A DNA stretch of 64,000 bases from Methanosarcina acetivorans C2A. Its GTDB lineage: Archaea > Halobacteriota > Methanosarcinia > Methanosarcinales > Methanosarcinaceae. The notes under the pieces were generated by a model, which did not search any database, had not been told where the DNA came from, and saw only the letters and a program-made list of their open reading frames with translations. The translations under genes were made by a program, and so were the position numbers. This document shows positions 62,795 through 64,000 of the stretch, in pieces (within the stretch, counting starts at the first letter, position 1; each line of letters starts with the position of its first letter). Location of the stretch: assembly GCF_000007345.1 (NCBI RefSeq), contig NC_003552.1:3472001-3536000 (forward strand), written 5' to 3'.

Positions 62795-63754
62795 TTGTTT
62801 GTAAGGCATAAGAAAAATCCTATACTTACGATTGAAGACTGGCCGTATCATGCTAATGCGGTTTTTAACCCCGCAGCTGCCATAGTTGACGGTGAAACAC
62901 TATTGATGGTACGGGTTGAAGACCACAGAGGTTTTTCTCACCTTACAATAGCCAGGAGTAATAATGGAATCGATGGCTGGGAGATCGATCCCGAACCGAC
63001 CTTGGTCCCGGATCCCGCACACTATCCCGAGGAAATATACGGCATTGAAGACCCACGTATAACTTACATAGAGGAGATGGGGAAGTGGGCTGTAGCATAT
63101 ACGGCTTTTTCGGATTCGGGTCCTTTAGCTTCTCTTGCCTTCACGGAGGATTTCCGCAATTTTGAGAGAATAGGGGCTATAATGCCGCCCGAAAATAAAG
63201 ATGCTGCTCTTTTTCCTGTCAGATTTAACGGCAAGTGGGCTCTGTTACACAGACCAGTATCCGGCATGACAGGTACAAAAACAAACATCTGGATCTCTTT
63301 TTCCCCGGACATGAAACACTGGGGCGGGCATCAGGTCCTCCTGTATGCCCGGGAAGGAGGATGGTGGGATGCCCGTAAGATAGGTTTATCTCCGCATCCG
63401 ATGCGTGTGCCTGAAGGGTGGCTGATTATGTACTATGGTGCACGCCAGACAACAGGTAAAACAAGTTATCGGCTTGGGCTTGCTCTCCTTGACCCTGAAG
63501 ACCCGAGAAAAGTCCTCCGCAGGTCTGAAGGCTGGGTTTTCGGGCCCCGTGAACTCTACGAACGCAGTGGAGACGTCAACGATGTCATTTTGCCCTGCGG
63601 CTGGGTTTTAGTGGAGGATGAGATCAGAATTTATTATGGAAGTGCGGAAGTATCTGTCTCCATGGCCAGTGCAAAAATAAACGACATTCTGGAATATATC
63701 CGCGGATGCCCTGAGGAACAATATGCCGATGAATATTATAGCTGGTTCGGATGA
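62795..63754 (+). CDS. GH130 family beta-mannoside phosphorylase/hydrolase
   Basis: The 319-residue protein has the GH130 five-bladed beta-propeller pattern: HKKNPILTIEDWPYHANAVF, then FNPAAAIVDGETLLMVRVED, GIEDPRITYI (catalytic Asp of the EDPR motif), FPVRFNGKWALLHRP, WWDARKIGLSPHP and YYGARQ. The family phosphorolyses or hydrolyses beta-1,2- or beta-1,4-mannosyl-sugars. The start is uncertain: TTG 62795 has GGGGAG immediately before it, too close, and the frame is open upstream to 62747 without another good start. It lies 85 bp after the debranching pseudogene and may have shared a promoter with it. The cellular role could be surface glycan or reserve-sugar turnover. Confidence 0.92.
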   Translation: MFVRHKKNPILTIEDWPYHANAVFNPAAAIVDGETLLMVRVEDHRGFSHLTIARSNNGIDGWEIDPEPTLVPDPAHYPEEIYGIEDPRITYIEEMGKWAVAYTAFSDSGPLASLAFTEDFRNFERIGAIMPPENKDAALFPVRFNGKWALLHRPVSGMTGTKTNIWISFSPDMKHWGGHQVLLYAREGGWWDARKIGLSPHPMRVPEGWLIMYYGARQTTGKTSYRLGLALLDPEDPRKVLRRSEGWVFGPRELYERSGDVNDVILPCGWVLVEDEIRIYYGSAEVSVSMASAKINDILEYIRGCPEEQYADEYYSWFG

Positions 63755-64000
63755 AGTATTGAAAGGTCTATTGATACAAAAAAGGATAATTTAAAATTAG
63801 ATTGCGTGGGCAGTTAATGGAATTCTCAGATAGAAATTTGATCCTCAAATTCAAATCCAGCAAATTCAAACCCGGTCAAATGGAGAGAACTCTCCATTTA
63901 AACAGATTTTATCAGGTCACACTTTGGAAAAATATTTCCTTTCAAGAAAATTCAATGGCAAAGGAATTTCCTGTGTTGGAGAGAATGCTGAACTCCTTTC
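63755..64000. other. Spacer at window end
   Basis: AT-rich with several CAAATTC-like words (63843-63880). No gene is recognised in the 245 bases visible. Confidence 0.4.

Overview
The window is archaeal and best fits a Methanosarcina (Methanosarcinales) chromosome. The support is an archaeal-style NikR, a long-form FKBP prolyl isomerase, PKD/DUF2341 and TolB-like surface proteins with archaeal signal peptides, AT-rich spacers, GGAGGTGA-type ribosome binding sites, and archaeal group II introns nested in one another. All functional names rest on reading motifs by eye; no database search was possible.

Layout. 1-7 kb: tail of a sensor kinase, an IS1-type element whose transposase needs a -1 frameshift, then a decayed plasmid-like zone (small membrane and coiled-coil proteins, a DUF5678-like/retropepsin pair, a short tyrosine recombinase behind paired operators, and a ribbon-helix-helix gene cut by a MITE) strewn with non-coding repeats. 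7.6-17.2 kb: three cell-surface or membrane genes, among them a 1,856-residue modular protein with both a cohesin-like and a dockerin-like end. 17.4-21.1 kb: a nest of group II introns. One complete intron sits in the YADD codons of a second intron's reverse transcriptase gene, and the 3' half of a third sits in the ISP codons of that same gene. The nest ends against a broken YVTN beta-propeller gene. 21.1-22.9 kb: an intact IS1182-type element.

23.3-38.7 kb: the most interesting part, an integrated virus of about 15.3 kb lying between a 26-bp partial copy of the tRNA-Ser(UGA) 3' end and the intact tRNA gene. Its order is: small early genes, a Rep-like protein, a cargo block (a membrane protein, a 138-nt GC-rich hairpin, an ApeA-type HEPN-HEAT protein), a leader with three TGCAC palindromes, a virion operon (large exported fibre-like protein with C-terminal membrane anchor, small membrane proteins, a 57-residue coat-like protein, a terminator), a Zot-like ATPase, a second hairpin, and an integrase. 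The plan resembles a filamentous (inovirus-type) phage living in a methanogen.

38.7-64 kb: mostly ordinary chromosome (FKBP, nikR, two paralogous GNAT acetyltransferases, a CaCA exchanger, an ACT protein, a winged-helix protein, a TPR giant, an HD hydrolase, a NIF3 protein, a GH130 phosphorylase). It is interrupted by a second IS1182-type copy broken by an IS21-type element (itself frameshifted) and by a small palindromic element, by another transposase gene split by a MITE, and by a glycogen-debranching pseudogene next to the GH130 gene. Short tandem repeats of 13, 15, 16 and 31 bp mark several spacers.
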